Shown here: piece after piece, positions 1 to 7,189 of the stretch
Layout of the letters: each line of letters opens with the position of its first letter
Position numbering within the stretch: position 1 is the first letter of the stretch
Source: Gemmatimonadaceae bacterium
Lineage (GTDB): Bacteria; Gemmatimonadota; Gemmatimonadetes; Gemmatimonadales; Gemmatimonadaceae
Direction of reading: 5' to 3'
Length of the DNA stretch: 11,978 bases
Assembly (NCBI GenBank): GCA_025357975.1
Contig: JANYKY010000466.1
Location: forward strand, 1 to 11,978
Translations under genes and position numbers: made by a program
Notes under the pieces: model-generated
Told to the model about the DNA's origin: nothing
What the model saw: the letters and a program-made list of their open reading frames with translations, nothing else
Databases searched by the model: none

Positions 1-993
1 ACCTATCCGATTCAGCCCAAGGAGCATGGGATTGACTTCCTGCTCGATCACCGGCACCTGTGGCTTCGCAGCAGCCGCCAGAAAGCTATAGCGCGAATCC
101 GAAGTGAGACCGAGCAAGCTATGCGCGACTTTTTCTATGAGCGCGATTTTACCCTCGTGGACACGCCGATCCTCACTGCTGCAATTGGCGAGCGCAGCGG
201 GTTGTTCGCAACGGATTACTTCGACGAAGGGACGGCGTATCTGGCTCAAACGGGGCAGCTTTATGGGGAGGCCGCAGCCGCTGCGTACGGGAAAATTTAC
301 TGTTTTGGACCGACGTTTCGCGCCGAAAAATCGAAGACGCGGCGACACCTCTCCGAATTCTGGATGATCGAGCCGGAGGTTGCGTTCAACGACTCGAACG
401 ACAACATGCAGCTGCAGGAAGATTTCGTTTCCTATGTCGTGCAGAGAGTGCTCGAGCGGAAGCGCCCGGAGCTGGCCGAGCTGGAGCGCGACACGAGTAA
501 GCTGGAAACTGTTGTTGGCCCGTTCCCGCGAATCGACTACACGGACGCGATCAAGATCCTCGAAGGAAAGGGAAGCTCGGCTAAATGGGGCGATGATCTA
601 GGCGCTGAAGACGAGTCGCTGCTCGTTGAAGGTCACGACCGGCCGGTTTTTATCTATAACTACCCGAAGGAAGCGAAGGCCTTCTATATGAAGGAGAATC
701 CGGCGGATCCTCGCACGGTGCTTTGCGATGATCTGCTGGCGCCCGAGGGTTACGGAGAGATCATCGGCGGGTCCCAGCGCGAGGATGACTACGACAAGCT
801 ACTCCAGCGGATCAACGAGGAAGGATTGCCCCTCGATGCCTACGGCTGGTATCTCGACTTAAGGAAGTACGGGACTTTCGTACACTCCGGTTTTGGGCTC
901 GGTCTCGAGCGAACGGTTTCGTGGATCTGCGGCCTTCCTCATTTGCGAGAGGCAATCGCCTTTCCCAGAATGATGAACCGTCTGAGGCCTTAA
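1..993 (+). CDS. asnS: asparaginyl-tRNA synthetase, 5' partial
   Basis: This is the C-terminal part of asparaginyl-tRNA synthetase, the cytoplasmic class II enzyme that charges tRNA-Asn. The reading frame is open from base 1 and begins inside the protein with [20 protein letters not shown], which matches the link between the anticodon-binding domain and the catalytic core. The ATG at 121 is therefore internal, and the true start lies outside the window. Class II motif 2 is visible as [20 protein letters not shown] (304-363), and motif 3 as [12 protein letters not shown] near the end. LAQTGQLY and WMIEPEVAF are also typical of AsnRS rather than AspRS. The C-terminus ([10 protein letters not shown]) looks complete. 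The gene converges on mazG, and a long hairpin lies 40 bp after its stop. Identity is secure. Confidence 0.95.
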   Translation, partial: TYPIQPKEHGIDFLLDHRHLWLRSSRQKAIARIRSETEQAMRDFFYERDFTLVDTPILTAAIGERSGLFATDYFDEGTAYLAQTGQLYGEAAAAAYGKIYCFGPTFRAEKSKTRRHLSEFWMIEPEVAFNDSNDNMQLQEDFVSYVVQRVLERKRPELAELERDTSKLETVVGPFPRIDYTDAIKILEGKGSSAKWGDDLGAEDESLLVEGHDRPVFIYNYPKEAKAFYMKENPADPRTVLCDDLLAPEGYGEIIGGSQREDDYDKLLQRINEEGLPLDAYGWYLDLRKYGTFVHSGFGLGLERTVSWICGLPHLREAIAFPRMMNRLRP

Positions 994-1024
994 GCAGGTA
1001 GCTGCTGATCCACGTTTCGCGACT

Positions 1025-1069
1025 AGGGTAAAAACAACTAATTGGTCCGCGGACCACTTAGTTGACCCT
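1025..1069. terminator. long hairpin between convergent asnS and mazG, probable bidirectional terminator
   Basis: Bases 1035-1064 form a palindrome of 30 bases with 14 of 15 pairs matching. The core is TGGTCCGCGGACCA, and the only mismatch is base 1042 against 1057. An outer pair, AGGGT (1025-1029) with ACCCT (1065-1069), extends the stem across a bulge of five A. Read on the minus strand, the main stem is followed directly by five T, as expected for a mazG terminator, although it lies about 200 bp after the mazG stop. On the plus strand it lies about 40 bp after the asnS stop and is followed by ACCCTGTTTTG, a weak T run. A terminator for both converging genes is the simplest reading. A protein-binding palindrome is possible but less likely. 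Confidence 0.6.
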
Positions 1070-1230
1070 GTTTTGCAGTTGACTCTCTTTTGTCAGTTGA
1101 CTGTGTATGTCTCTTGAAAGGACGGTAGAACGCACGCAACGCAGACGGTTTGATCCGCTCCAATCCGCTTCAAATCGGCTCCAGTCCGCCGACGAATTAG
1201 TTGCTTTTTTCTGCTTGACTCTGTTTTGTC
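1060..1230 (+). repeat. degenerate 17-18 bp repeats in two clusters
   Basis: Three adjacent imperfect units start at 1060, 1077 and 1095: AGTTGACCCTGTTTTGC, AGTTGACTCTCTTTTGTC and AGTTGACTGTGTATGTC. Two further units are adjacent at 1199 (AGTTGCTTTTTTCTGC, poorer) and 1215 (TTGACTCTGTTTTGTC). The rough consensus is AGTTGACTCTGTTTTGTC. The first unit starts inside the right arm of the hairpin at 1035-1064. No coding potential is evident. The function is unknown; the array may be decayed non-coding DNA. Confidence 0.55.
1153..1190 (+). repeat. short tandem repeat, about 10 bp unit, four copies
   Basis: Four imperfect units follow one another: ATCCGCTCCA (1153), ATCCGCTTCAA (1163), ATCGGCTCCA (1174) and a truncated GTCCGCC (1184). 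The run sits between the two clusters of longer repeats in the asnS-mazG gap. It is short and degenerate, so replication slippage is the likely origin. No gene or known site is associated with it. Confidence 0.5.
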
Positions 1231-1269
1231 GTTTCACTTTGAGCCGACTCCGCAGTCATAGCCAAGCCC

Positions 1270-2046
1270 TCACTCGGCCGCTTTAACCTCGTCCCAGATC
1301 GAATCAAGCGCTTCGAGCCCAGCGTTGTTGAGATCGAGTCCTCGCTCTCTGGCAATCTTCTCGATCTCGACAAACCTCCTCTCGAACTTGGCGTTTGCGC
1401 GATCCAGCGCGAGTGACGCGTGAACTCCCGCTTTGCGACAAAGATTAACGCAGGCAAATAGCAGGTCCCCCAGCTCACTTTCGAGTTCTTCATGCGCTGC
1501 GTCAAAGACCGGAGCCGAATGGGCGGCCACCGGCGCAGAGACAAGATGATCTCGAACCTCAGCCAGCTCTTCTTCGATCTTCAGAGCCGGTCCATCGGTA
1601 TCCGGCCAATCGAATCCGACTCCCGCCGCGCGATCCTGCAGCCTGTGCGCGCGATGAAGCGGCGGCAGCGACGCGGGTAGTCCATCACCGATCGATTCAC
1701 GCTTCTTCGACTTCATCGTCTCCCACGACTGCCTTACTCCGTCACCGTACAGATGAGGATGGCGAGCATGCATCTTTGCGATCAAGCCGCGCGCGACGTC
1801 GTCGATATCGAACTGTCCGCGCTCTTCGGCTATCGTCGAATGAAAAAGCACCTGGAGGAGAACGTCGCCAAGCTCTTCCCGCATCAGCGGATAGTTCGAA
1901 TCACGGATCGCTTCGTCCAGCTCCAATGACTCCTCGACCAGATACGGGCGCAGCGATTCGTGAGTTTGCGCGGCGTCCCAGTCGCATCGTTTTCTGAGGT
2001 CGCGCATTAGCGCAATCGTGTCGTTAAGAGTGACCTTTTCGTCCAT
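1270..2046 (-). CDS. mazG: nucleoside triphosphate pyrophosphohydrolase MazG
   Basis: This is a full-length two-domain MazG of 258 residues, close to the usual 260-270. It hydrolyses nucleoside triphosphates to monophosphate and pyrophosphate and is a cytoplasmic house-cleaning enzyme. The N-terminal domain carries the metal-binding helix pair EExxE at 38-42 (VEESLE) and EELGD at 57-61, followed by HARHPHLYGD near 93-102. The C-terminal domain repeats the pattern with KIEEELAEV near 156-164 and EELESELGD at 186-194. The start ATG (2046-2044) gives the normal N-terminus (DTIALMRDLRKRCDWDAAQT). The gene runs opposite to its neighbours: it converges on asnS and diverges from alr across 66 bp. 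Identity is secure; which nucleotides it prefers cannot be read from the sequence. Confidence 0.95.
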   Translation of the reverse strand: MDEKVTLNDTIALMRDLRKRCDWDAAQTHESLRPYLVEESLELDEAIRDSNYPLMREELGDVLLQVLFHSTIAEERGQFDIDDVARGLIAKMHARHPHLYGDGVRQSWETMKSKKRESIGDGLPASLPPLHRAHRLQDRAAGVGFDWPDTDGPALKIEEELAEVRDHLVSAPVAAHSAPVFDAAHEELESELGDLLFACVNLCRKAGVHASLALDRANAKFERRFVEIEKIARERGLDLNNAGLEALDSIWDEVKAAE

Positions 2047-2064
2047 GCTGGGCTTTGCTCGCTA

Positions 2065-2086
2065 AATTGGGCGTGTGATCCCAATT
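2065..2086. promoter_or_regulatory. inverted repeat in the mazG/alr divergent gap
   Basis: AATTGGG (2065-2071) and CCCAATT (2080-2086) are perfect 7-base arms around an 8-base spacer (CGTGTGAT). They sit in the 66-bp gap that must hold the start signals of both mazG and the alr operon. The arm and spacer layout suits a dimeric repressor site or a small hairpin in a leader transcript. I could not pick a convincing -35/-10 pair on either strand, so the promoter positions are not called. Confidence 0.35.
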
Positions 2087-2112
2087 CTACCGGTCAACGA
2101 CAGTCGCGGGCA

Positions 2113-3192
2113 ATGCTGCAACCGCTAGATCGCGCCTGGATGGAGGTCGACCTGGGCTCACTCATCCGCAATACGGTCGCACTTCGCGATCGCGGCGGAG
2201 TGCCGGTCATCCCGATGATCAAGGCGGACGCATATGGCCTCGGGGCCGAGCAGGTGGCGCACGCGCTCGAGTCGGTGGACCCGTGGGGTTACGGAGTCGC
2301 CACCGTCGTCGAAGGACAGGCCCTTCGCGCGTCGGGAATTGCACGACCGATCCTCGTCTTCACTCCGCTTCTCGCGGACGAACTCGAGGCGACGTACGCC
2401 GCGCGGTTGACGCCGACAATAGGATCATCGGACGAGCTCAACGCGTGGCTGAAGTTCGGTGGCGTGTACCATCTGTCGATCGACACCGGTATGGCAAGAG
2501 CGGGCCTCTCGTGGCGTGAAATGGAAAGCATTGCCGCCGCAGTCGCGCTTCATCCGCCGCAGGGCGCATTCACCCATTTTCATTCCCCCGCGCTCGATGA
2601 CGGCTCGATGGACGTTCAGGAAGAACGGTTTCGGGAGGCGCTTTCGGCTTTACCTCTTAGACCGCACGTCCTGCACACAGATTCTAGCGCCGCCATCGTC
2701 AGACACGGACCCTCACCATGGACGGCGATTCGGCCTGGCATTTTCATGTACGGCGTGGGTTGCGGAAGCACGTCGGCGATACAACCGCTTCCCGTCGTTC
2801 ATCTCCGCGCCAGAATCGTCGAGCTGCGGTGGATCGAGCCGGGTGACACGGTCAGCTATGACGCAACGTGGACCGCACCTTCGCGTCGGCTCATCGCCAC
2901 TATTCCTCTCGGCTATGCAGACGGATACCCCCGCGCGTTGAGCAACGTTGGACGCGGGTTGGTGCGAGAGTCGATGGTTGCTGTGACCGGTCGGGTGACG
3001 ATGGACATGATCATGCTGGATGTTACGGACACCGGCGCAGAAATCGGCGACGTCGTTACGATGATCGGTTCGAGTGCCGATCATGCGGAGCATCTGGATG
3101 CAGCAACCGTGGCGGCGTCCGCGAATATGTCGCCCTACGAGCTGTTGACGGGGCTTCGTGGCCGCCTCCGCCGCATCTACCGAGGTCAGTAA
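2113..3192 (+). CDS. alr: alanine racemase
   Basis: This PLP-dependent racemase interconverts L- and D-alanine in the cytoplasm and supplies D-Ala for peptidoglycan. Its 359 residues match the family (about 360-390). The N-terminal TIM barrel carries the PLP lysine K37 in MIKADAYGLG. HFHSPALDD (155-163) and RPGIFMYG (207-214) are barrel-side motifs. The C-terminal beta domain carries the catalytic tyrosine Y249 in VSYDATWTA, followed by IPLGYADGYPR and GRVTMDMIMLDVT. The ATG at 2113 gives the usual short N-terminus (DRAWMEVDLGSL). It is the first gene of the plus-strand block; its TAA ends 2 bp before the deoB start. No ddl or murein gene is next to it, so the coupling with nucleoside salvage genes is not obviously functional. 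Confidence 0.95.
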   Translation: MLQPLDRAWMEVDLGSLIRNTVALRDRGGVPVIPMIKADAYGLGAEQVAHALESVDPWGYGVATVVEGQALRASGIARPILVFTPLLADELEATYAARLTPTIGSSDELNAWLKFGGVYHLSIDTGMARAGLSWREMESIAAAVALHPPQGAFTHFHSPALDDGSMDVQEERFREALSALPLRPHVLHTDSSAAIVRHGPSPWTAIRPGIFMYGVGCGSTSAIQPLPVVHLRARIVELRWIEPGDTVSYDATWTAPSRRLIATIPLGYADGYPRALSNVGRGLVRESMVAVTGRVTMDMIMLDVTDTGAEIGDVVTMIGSSADHAEHLDAATVAASANMSPYELLTGLRGRLRRIYRGQ

Positions 3193-3194
3193 AA

Positions 3195-4358
3195 ATGAAT
3201 CGTGCAATCATCATCGTACTCGACGGCGTTGGCGCCGGAGCAGCGCCTGATGCAGGCAATTATGGCGACCCGCACAGCAACACGCTGGCTCACGTGGCGC
3301 GGGCTGTGGGCGGGTTCAATCTTCCGGCGCTTGCCAAGTATGGACTTGGGAATGTCACCGAGCTGCACGGGATGCCGCCGGGAGAGAGTGCAGGCGCATG
3401 GGCGAAAATGAATCCCGCATCGGCTGGCAAGGACAGTACAACGGGACATTGGGAGATCGCCGGCGTCCATGTCGAGAAAGCGTTTCCCACGTATCCACAC
3501 GGATTTCCACGCGAGGTCATCGACGAGTTCACCAGGGCGACCAGACGCGGCATTCTCGGAAATGTCGTCGCGAGCGGCACCGCAATTCTGGATGAGCTGG
3601 GCGAGCAACACATGAAATCCGGCGAATGGATAGTCTACACTTCCGCGGATTCTGTCTTTCAGATTGCGGCCCACGAGGACGTAGTGCCTCTTCCAGAGCT
3701 GTACGCGGCATGCGAAACCGCGCGCCAGATGCTTGTTCCTCCCAATGATGTGTCACGTGTTATCGCGCGTCCGTTCAAGGGCGATCCCGGCTCCTTCACG
3801 CGCACCGCAAACCGTCGCGACTACTCGATTCAACCTCCATCCGAAACCCTCCTCGACACACTGTCAGCGGCGGGTGTACCGACTCACGGGGTTGGAAAGG
3901 TTGACGACCTTTTCGCGGGACGCTCCATCGTGGCGCAACACACGAGCTCGAATGCAGAAGGGATCGATTTGATAGGCGCCTGGCTCGCAAGCGACAAGAA
4001 TGGGCTCCTGTTTGCCAACCTAGTAGATTTCGACCAGTTGTACGGGCACCGAAACGACGCTGCGGGGTTCTACAACTCACTACGGGAGTTCGACTTCGCC
4101 CTCCCGTCACTCACCGCGGCGCTTCGCGAGGACGACCTGCTGTTCATTACCGCCGATCACGGCAACGACCCAACCACAATCTCGACCGATCATGCGCGCG
4201 AGTCTGTTCCGCTACTGGTAATCGGACCGCGTGTACGACCAGTTAACCTCGGTACCCGCGAAACTTTCTCGGATCTGGGCGCAACGGTTGGGGAGTGGCT
4301 TGGTGTCTCATACCTCGGGAAGGGAACCTCTTTCCTCGATGAGCTTACCTCGAAGTGA
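3195..4358 (+). CDS. deoB: phosphopentomutase
   Basis: DeoB interconverts (deoxy)ribose 1-phosphate and 5-phosphate, linking nucleoside breakdown to central metabolism. It is a cytoplasmic, Mn-dependent member of the alkaline phosphatase superfamily. The 387-residue length is typical. All expected active-site residues are visible: D10 in VLDGVGAG, the phosphorylated threonine T83 in KDSTTGHWE, D280 and H285 in VDFDQLYGHRND, D321-H322 in TADHGND, and H333 in TDHARE. These match by spacing the known Bacillus cereus metal ligands. The frame is open further upstream, but the ATG at 3195 is chosen because it gives MNRAIIIVLDG, and GAGG (3182-3185) provides a ribosome site 9 bases ahead. It follows alr by 2 bp and overlaps cdd by 4 bp. 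No deoA, deoC or deoD is nearby. Confidence 0.95.
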   Translation: MNRAIIIVLDGVGAGAAPDAGNYGDPHSNTLAHVARAVGGFNLPALAKYGLGNVTELHGMPPGESAGAWAKMNPASAGKDSTTGHWEIAGVHVEKAFPTYPHGFPREVIDEFTRATRRGILGNVVASGTAILDELGEQHMKSGEWIVYTSADSVFQIAAHEDVVPLPELYAACETARQMLVPPNDVSRVIARPFKGDPGSFTRTANRRDYSIQPPSETLLDTLSAAGVPTHGVGKVDDLFAGRSIVAQHTSSNAEGIDLIGAWLASDKNGLLFANLVDFDQLYGHRNDAAGFYNSLREFDFALPSLTAALREDDLLFITADHGNDPTTISTDHARESVPLLVIGPRVRPVNLGTRETFSDLGATVGEWLGVSYLGKGTSFLDELTSK

Positions 4359-4777
4359 CGGGGCAGGATGAGACGGAAAGCGCGTTAAAGCTTCGGGATT
4401 CTGCATTCAGCGCGATGGAAAATGCCTACGCACCCTACTCGAAATTTCGGGTTGGGGCCGCGGTTAGAACATCTACGGGAATCATCGTCTCGGGCTGCAA
4501 CGTAGAGAATGCAGCCTACGGCGAAGCACTTTGCGCCGAGCGGACTGCGATTGCCGCTGCGGTTGCCAGGGGAATGAGAGACTTCGAAGAGATTGCGATC
4601 GCGAGCGAGTCGGATACTCCGGCTGCTCCGTGCGGTGCGTGCCGGCAGACGATGAGCGAGTTCGCGCCCAATCTGAAGGTTACGAGCTATGCGAAAAATG
4701 GAAAGAAGGTGACGTGGCGTCTCGGGCAATTGTTACCTGATGCGTTCACGTCCAAACATCTAAGTGGAAGGACGTAA
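4355..4777 (+). CDS. cdd: cytidine deaminase
   Basis: This homotetramer-type small cytidine deaminase has 140 residues, where the short family is about 130-140. It converts (deoxy)cytidine to (deoxy)uridine for pyrimidine salvage. Zinc ligands are C60 in the C-A-E motif (LCAERTAI, with E62 as the proton shuttle) and C93 and C96 in PCGACRQ. GCNVENAAYG (48-57) supplies the nucleoside-binding N49 and E51. The start is GTG at 4355, overlapping the deoB stop as GTGA, which implies translational coupling. No strong ribosome site is visible. The next ATG (4415, residue 21) would remove part of the conserved first helix before AYAPYSKF. Identity is secure; the start is likely. Confidence 0.95.
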   Translation: MTGQDETESALKLRDSAFSAMENAYAPYSKFRVGAAVRTSTGIIVSGCNVENAAYGEALCAERTAIAAAVARGMRDFEEIAIASESDTPAAPCGACRQTMSEFAPNLKVTSYAKNGKKVTWRLGQLLPDAFTSKHLSGRT

Positions 4778-6037
4778 GTGGAATTGATTTCAACCCGGCT
4801 CAAGATGGCCGGCCTTGTTTTGTTGACCATTGTAGCCGCGGCGTGCAGCGAGAACATCGACAACAGCTCGGGTTGTCCGCTGTTGTGCGTCGATCAACAG
4901 GCCGGACTTCAAACGGTCACCCTCGATGCGGTCACGCTGGACAGTACGGTGTCCGCTCTGACGGGTCTTGGTACCGAGCTGTCGCTTCTGCTCGCGACTC
5001 GGGGCGATTCGATCGATTCACGCGCAATCATCAGGTTCGATTCGATTCCTGCGCGTTACCTCAAGTCGGGCGACACCACATCGATACCGGTCACCAGGGT
5101 TGATAGCGCGATCCTGAATTTCCGCGTCGACACTGTTGGCGGAAAGATTCCCGACCAGGTGACGCTCGACATTTACGACGTCAATTCCACCGCGCCTGAT
5201 ACAGCCATCGCACCGGTCGCGGCATTGTTTACGCCGTCTCGCCTCATCGCATCACAGACGTACGCGAAGGCGGATCTCAAAGACTCCGTTACGTTCAAAA
5301 TTCCATCGCAGGCGATCCTGAGCCGCGTGGGTGGCCGGCTGCGTCTGGGAATCAGGGCAAGGGCGAACAGCTCCGTTCAGCTCAAGATTCGATCGACTGA
5401 AACTGGAGCAATCCCCACATCGCTTACTTATCGCGTGTCCGCAGATACGACGATCGCGAAAGTAGTGCTCAATCCATTTTCGAAAACTCCAGCCGATCAA
5501 TCGGCCGAAGCAATTTCTCTCGCAGATTATACGCTGCTGGTGAAGGGGACAGCGACCGGTGCGGCGACGAATCTCAACGTTGGCGGCTTGCCGGCACGCC
5601 GCGCATATCTTCGATTCAATGTGCCTGCATTCATCACTGACTCGGTCGATGTGGTGCGTGCCTCGCTTGTCCTGACGCAGATACCGAACAACCAGATCGA
5701 TCCCAATGACACTGTTTTCATACTTCCGAATGCAGTGCTCGCAACGACCGCAGTCGTGGATGTTGCGAAGGCTTCGCAAATCGTTGCCACCGCGAATGCA
5801 GACACCCTTCGCGCTCATCCCGGAAATTCGGGTCAAGTCGCTCTCGAAATTGCCCAGGTGATTGCGTTGTGGCGCTCGCAGGTCGCTGCCACAACTCCGC
5901 GAGCCTTGGTACTGCAGAGCGTCCAGGAAGGTGAGTCTCCACTCGAGGCGAGATTCTATTCCATCGAAGCGGCGCCCGCGCTCAGGCCGAAACTCCGAAT
6001 CACCTACTCGACAAGAAAGTCAAAGGGGCTTCCCTGA
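4778..6037 (+). CDS. predicted lipoprotein with two DNRLRE-like beta domains
   Basis: I see a 419-residue exported lipoprotein of unknown function. A basic start (STRLK) and a hydrophobic stretch (10-22) lead to the lipobox VAAAC, with the lipidated cysteine at C23. Two more cysteines follow at C33 and C37 (GCPLLC). The rest looks like two copies of a beta-sandwich unit. Copy one runs about 82-220, starting RAIIRFDSIPA, with SAILNFRVDT and LRLGIRARAN. Copy two runs about 275-410, starting RAYLRFNVPAF, with RASLVLTQIP and ending ALRPKLRITY. The pattern recalls the DNRLRE surface-domain family, which is an inference. The start is GTG directly after the cdd stop, with GGAAGG (4766-4771) as a good ribosome site. 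An ATG at 4805 is a weaker alternative. The gene overlaps the following barrel gene by one base. Confidence 0.8.
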   Translation: MELISTRLKMAGLVLLTIVAAACSENIDNSSGCPLLCVDQQAGLQTVTLDAVTLDSTVSALTGLGTELSLLLATRGDSIDSRAIIRFDSIPARYLKSGDTTSIPVTRVDSAILNFRVDTVGGKIPDQVTLDIYDVNSTAPDTAIAPVAALFTPSRLIASQTYAKADLKDSVTFKIPSQAILSRVGGRLRLGIRARANSSVQLKIRSTETGAIPTSLTYRVSADTTIAKVVLNPFSKTPADQSAEAISLADYTLLVKGTATGAATNLNVGGLPARRAYLRFNVPAFITDSVDVVRASLVLTQIPNNQIDPNDTVFILPNAVLATTAVVDVAKASQIVATANADTLRAHPGNSGQVALEIAQVIALWRSQVAATTPRALVLQSVQEGESPLEARFYSIEAAPALRPKLRITYSTRKSKGLP

Positions 6038-7185
6038 TGCGCTGGATCAACACTGGCTTTGTTGCCATCGCGTGGGCAATGCTGCCCGCGATTGCTCTCG
6101 CGCAGGGCACGCTGAGCACTCAAGGTTTTGGATATCCGCCGGGCCAGATGAGTTCGCGCGCTCTTGGAACAGGCGGTGGGTTGACGGAGTTCGACGCCGA
6201 CACCCCCAGAAATCCGGCCGCTATCGCCTTGACCGGCGAGCCGCGCCTGTATCTGCAGTATGAGCCCGAATTTCGAAAATTCACAAACGGGAGCTTGTCG
6301 GCGAACACGACCACTTCGCGGTTTCCTGTAATTGGTGTTCAGATTCCCGCCGGAACTCGTGCGACTGTCGGTCTCTCAGTATCTACTTTCCTCGACCGGT
6401 CATCGTCCACAAAAATTTCACGGACGCTGAACGTTGCCGGTGACACCGTGACGGCTAATGAAGTCAATCGCGTCGAAGGCGCGATCAACGACATTCGCCT
6501 CGCGGTTGGTTTCACGCCCAATGGGAAAATTCAGCTCGGACTCGGTGGCCACGTTTTTACAGGGCAGAATCGCGACCTTTTTTCGCAGACATTTCCGGTG
6601 TCGCGCAAGTTTTCGAATATCTCGCAAATCGAGACGCTGGCCTTTACGGGCTTTGGAGTTTCTGCCGGAGTCGTGTTGCGACCGTCGAAGATCTTCGGCA
6701 TCGGCATCAGCGGCATGAAGGGCGCCCAACTCACCAGTCGCATTGGCGACACGATTGTTTCAAAGGCAAGTGTCCCGGATCGTTATTCGGCGGGAATCTC
6801 GTTTGAAGGAATTCCGGGATCGAGCATTTCAGCCCACATATCTCGAGATTTGTGGTCCAGGATGAATGGACTCGGAACGGCCGGCGTAGTCGCTTCCGAC
6901 GCGTGGGATGCAGGTGGCGGTGTGGAGGCAATTGGTCCCCAGGTCGCTGCCAGACAGACAATTCTTCGGCTTGGCGCGAGGTATCGCACACTTCCGTTCG
7001 AGGCATTGGGAGGCACCGTCAAAGAGCTTTCGTTCACCGGCGGTATCGGCGCACAGTTTTTTCGTAACAGGGCGTCATTCGACATGGCACTCGAGCGATC
7101 GATGAGATCGGCCGACGCATCCACTCTCAGCGGTGTCAAGGAACGCGCATACATCCTGAGCTTCGGTTTGCGAGTCCGGCCATAG
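6037..7185 (+). CDS. predicted outer-membrane beta-barrel protein
   Basis: This is a 382-residue protein of unknown specific function. A clear signal peptide (1-22, cut after AIALA) is followed by LGTGGGLTEFDADTPRNPAAI (near 43-63). That pattern resembles the N-terminus of FadL/PorV-like barrels, where a conserved glycine-rich turn and an NPA motif occur. The rest is a series of alternating amphipathic strands rich in Gly, Ser, Phe and Ile with few charges in the strands. It ends in a strand with aromatic residues (AYILSFGLRVRP). The ATG overlaps the lipoprotein stop (TGATG), with AAAGGGG (6022-6028) 8 bases upstream. A joint role with the lipoprotein at the outer membrane is inferred from this coupling. 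Substrate and partner are not known. Confidence 0.75.
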   Translation: MRWINTGFVAIAWAMLPAIALAQGTLSTQGFGYPPGQMSSRALGTGGGLTEFDADTPRNPAAIALTGEPRLYLQYEPEFRKFTNGSLSANTTTSRFPVIGVQIPAGTRATVGLSVSTFLDRSSSTKISRTLNVAGDTVTANEVNRVEGAINDIRLAVGFTPNGKIQLGLGGHVFTGQNRDLFSQTFPVSRKFSNISQIETLAFTGFGVSAGVVLRPSKIFGIGISGMKGAQLTSRIGDTIVSKASVPDRYSAGISFEGIPGSSISAHISRDLWSRMNGLGTAGVVASDAWDAGGGVEAIGPQVAARQTILRLGARYRTLPFEALGGTVKELSFTGGIGAQFFRNRASFDMALERSMRSADASTLSGVKERAYILSFGLRVRP

Positions 7186-7189
7186 CACG

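Noticed and set aside
121..123. ATG at 121 as the asnS start
   Set aside because: The frame is open to base 1 and encodes conserved AsnRS residues before it, so the gene is cut by the window edge.
1060..1230. CRISPR array
   Set aside because: The repeats are degenerate, abut one another without spacers of constant length, and no cas gene is present.
994..1269. Small protein or tRNA gene in the asnS-mazG gap
   Set aside because: Frames across it are shadows of neighbours or frequently stopped, and no cloverleaf or CCA-ended structure is visible.
2868..3194. Upstream extension of the deoB frame to a start at 2868, giving a 496-residue product
   Set aside because: The extra part overlaps alr in another frame, is Arg-rich shadow sequence, and the family N-terminus begins exactly at the ATG at 3195.
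5252..5836. 194-codon minus-strand frame opposite the lipoprotein gene
   Set aside because: Arg/Cys-rich shadow of a coding region with a good ribosome site and lipobox on the plus strand.
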